Shown here: one piece after another, positions 6,921 to 7,417 of the stretch
Position numbering within the stretch: position 1 is the stretch's first letter
Layout: every line of letters begins with the position of its first letter
Source: DSFT01 sp032249175
GTDB taxonomy: Bacteria > Hydrothermota > Hydrothermia > LBFQ01 > DSFT01
NCBI GenBank assembly: GCA_032249175.1
Contig: JAVVGK010000078.1
Span: 1-7,417, forward strand
Length of the DNA stretch: 7,417 nucleotides
Direction: 5' to 3'
Made by a program: the position numbers and the translations under genes
The notes under the pieces: model-generated
Database searches by the model: none
Seen by the model: the letters and a program-made list of their open reading frames with translations, nothing else
Told to the model about the DNA's origin: nothing

Positions 6921-7119
6921 TTGTCCAATAATTCTTAAACTATTTATTTTATTATATTTTCCCCACCCACCCTGAAATCAAGCCTTCGGCTTTAAAATAC
7001 CCATTTTTCGGCAGGGGGCTTCGCCCCCCTTAAATTAACCCCCAATAAAATCTATAATTTTTTAAAATTTTCATAAGTTATTTATTTTCAATCACTTAAC
7101 ACCATTTATTGGACGAAGC
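6918..7119 (+). mobile_element. MITE-like non-coding element with terminal inverted repeats
   Basis: This 202-bp non-coding element is bounded by GCATTGTCCAATAA (6918-6931) and TTATTGGACGAAGC (7106-7119), inverted repeats matching at 12 of 14 positions. The 11-14 bp direct repeats at 6907-6920 and 7120-7133 look like a target duplication. In order it holds a C-rich tract CCCCACCCACCC (6961-6972); hairpin AAGCC-TTC-GGCTT (6980-6992); hairpin GGGGGC-TTC-GCCCCC (7014-7028); CCCCAATAAAATCTATAAT; and a 23-bp palindrome (7075-7097). It encodes no protein, so movement would need a transposase elsewhere. Related copies at 1-75 and 87-239 show it is dispersed. Its left end is 37 bp upstream of the lipoprotein start. 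A structured intergenic repeat not moved by a transposase is the alternative. Confidence 0.6.
6951..6981 (-). promoter_or_regulatory. Candidate operon promoter inside the TIR element
   Basis: On the minus strand, TTGATT (6981-6976) and TATAAT (6956-6951) are separated by 19 nt, resembling a sigma70-type promoter with a slightly long spacer. Transcription would begin near 6945 and give a leader of about 60 nt before the lipoprotein start. The region is A/T-rich, so a chance TATAAT is plausible. The equivalent place in the 87-239 copy lacks TATAAT. Confidence 0.3.
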
Positions 7120-7133
7120 AATTTCTTTTGGCA
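7120..7133 (+). repeat. Right flanking direct repeat (putative target-site duplication)
   Basis: This is the second copy of AATTTCTTTTGGCA, directly after the right terminal inverted repeat of the element. See the left copy at 6907-6920 for the 11- versus 14-nt reading. Confidence 0.55.
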
Positions 7134-7150
7134 GTGCTTAAACCATTTTC

Positions 7151-7330
7151 TCAACAATTTTTAATTTATCAAATTCAATTAGACAATTTAAATTTAATAA
7201 GTTATTCATTTCCAATAACTTAAAATTAAAACCATCTTACCTCTACTGCTTTTTCAACAAAAATTATAAATTTTTTAAATTTAATCTGTCATTTTAATTC
7301 TTATAAACTCTTCATTTTCAATAACTTAAA
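7151..7330 (+). repeat. Degenerate tandem array, unit of about 105 bp, with palindrome cores
   Basis: Two diverged units are visible. TCAACAA occurs at 7151 and 7254 (103 bp apart). The 28-nt core ATAAGTTATTCATTTCCAAT... at 7197-7224 matches 7303-7330 at 24 of 28 positions (106 bp apart). In the first unit the core is a perfect palindrome, AAGTTATT-(7 nt)-AATAACTT (7199-7221). The same core occurs inside the TIR element (7073-7099) and at 29-55. The remainder of 7140-7417 is A/T-rich, with no convincing gene on either strand. Confidence 0.45.
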
Positions 7331-7417
7331 TTTTTGCTAAAATTTTCGTTTAACCTAAAAATTTCTTCTTTTGAAGATTTTTTAATTCTTAAAAATTAAA
7401 GCAAACTATATTTAAAA

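Noticed and set aside
7138..7209. A 23-codon minus-strand frame beginning in the palindrome core
   Set aside because: It is very short, has no good ribosome-binding site and no recognisable sequence, and lies in a degenerate repeat; chance is the simpler explanation.
7073..7330. CRISPR-like array of the 23-bp palindrome
   Set aside because: Spacings of 124 and 106 bp, diverged repeats, related spacer sequence and no cas genes argue against CRISPR.
7364..7383. TCTTC-TTTT-GAAGA hairpin followed by a T-run, resembling a plus-strand terminator
   Set aside because: The stem is only 5 bp and A/T-rich, and no plus-strand gene precedes it within the window.

Overview
The window is a low-GC (roughly 30% by eye) bacterial segment in which every convincing gene lies on the minus strand, so the genes read from right to left. 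They form one tight block, 6881 down to 335, with intergenic sequence at both window ends. Proteins are rich in Lys, Ile and Glu and short for their families. Together with the low GC this suggests an uncultivated, possibly thermophilic bacterium. The phylum cannot be fixed from the sequence; a WOR-3/Hydrothermae-like lineage is only a guess.

In transcription order the block holds: a small Fn3-like lipoprotein (6881-6135); a one-TM coiled-coil protein that looks like the divisome protein FtsL (6138-5860); the class B penicillin-binding protein FtsI (5954-4398); the ribosome maturation factor RimP (4366-3935); the transcription factor NusA (3931-2720); initiation factor IF2, infB (2727-613); and a DUF503/YlxP-family protein (616-335). 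Most junctions overlap or nearly abut: TTGA, a 95-nt out-of-frame overlap, 31 nt, 3 nt, an 8-nt overlap, then ATGA. This suggests one operon joining septal peptidoglycan synthesis to the classical rimP-nusA-infB transcription/translation operon. ylxR is not between nusA and infB, and rbfA is not directly downstream of ylxP.

The most unusual content is between genes. On the right, 6918-7119 is a 202-bp non-coding element with 14-bp imperfect terminal inverted repeats (GCWTYGTCCAATAA) and an 11-14 bp direct repeat on each side, the structure of a MITE-like non-autonomous transposon. On the left, 87-239 is a second copy with internal deletions, 1-75 is the end of a third, and about 240-334 looks like a decayed fourth. 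Copies share a C-rich tract (G-rich on the minus strand), short hairpins with a GAA triloop on the minus strand, and in two copies a 23-bp palindrome. That palindrome also recurs at 7199-7221 and 7305-7327 in a degenerate repeat array outside the element. The right-hand element sits 37 bp upstream of the first gene and carries a TATAAT-like box, so it may supply the operon promoter.

No tRNA, rRNA, CRISPR array or convincing rho-independent terminator was seen.
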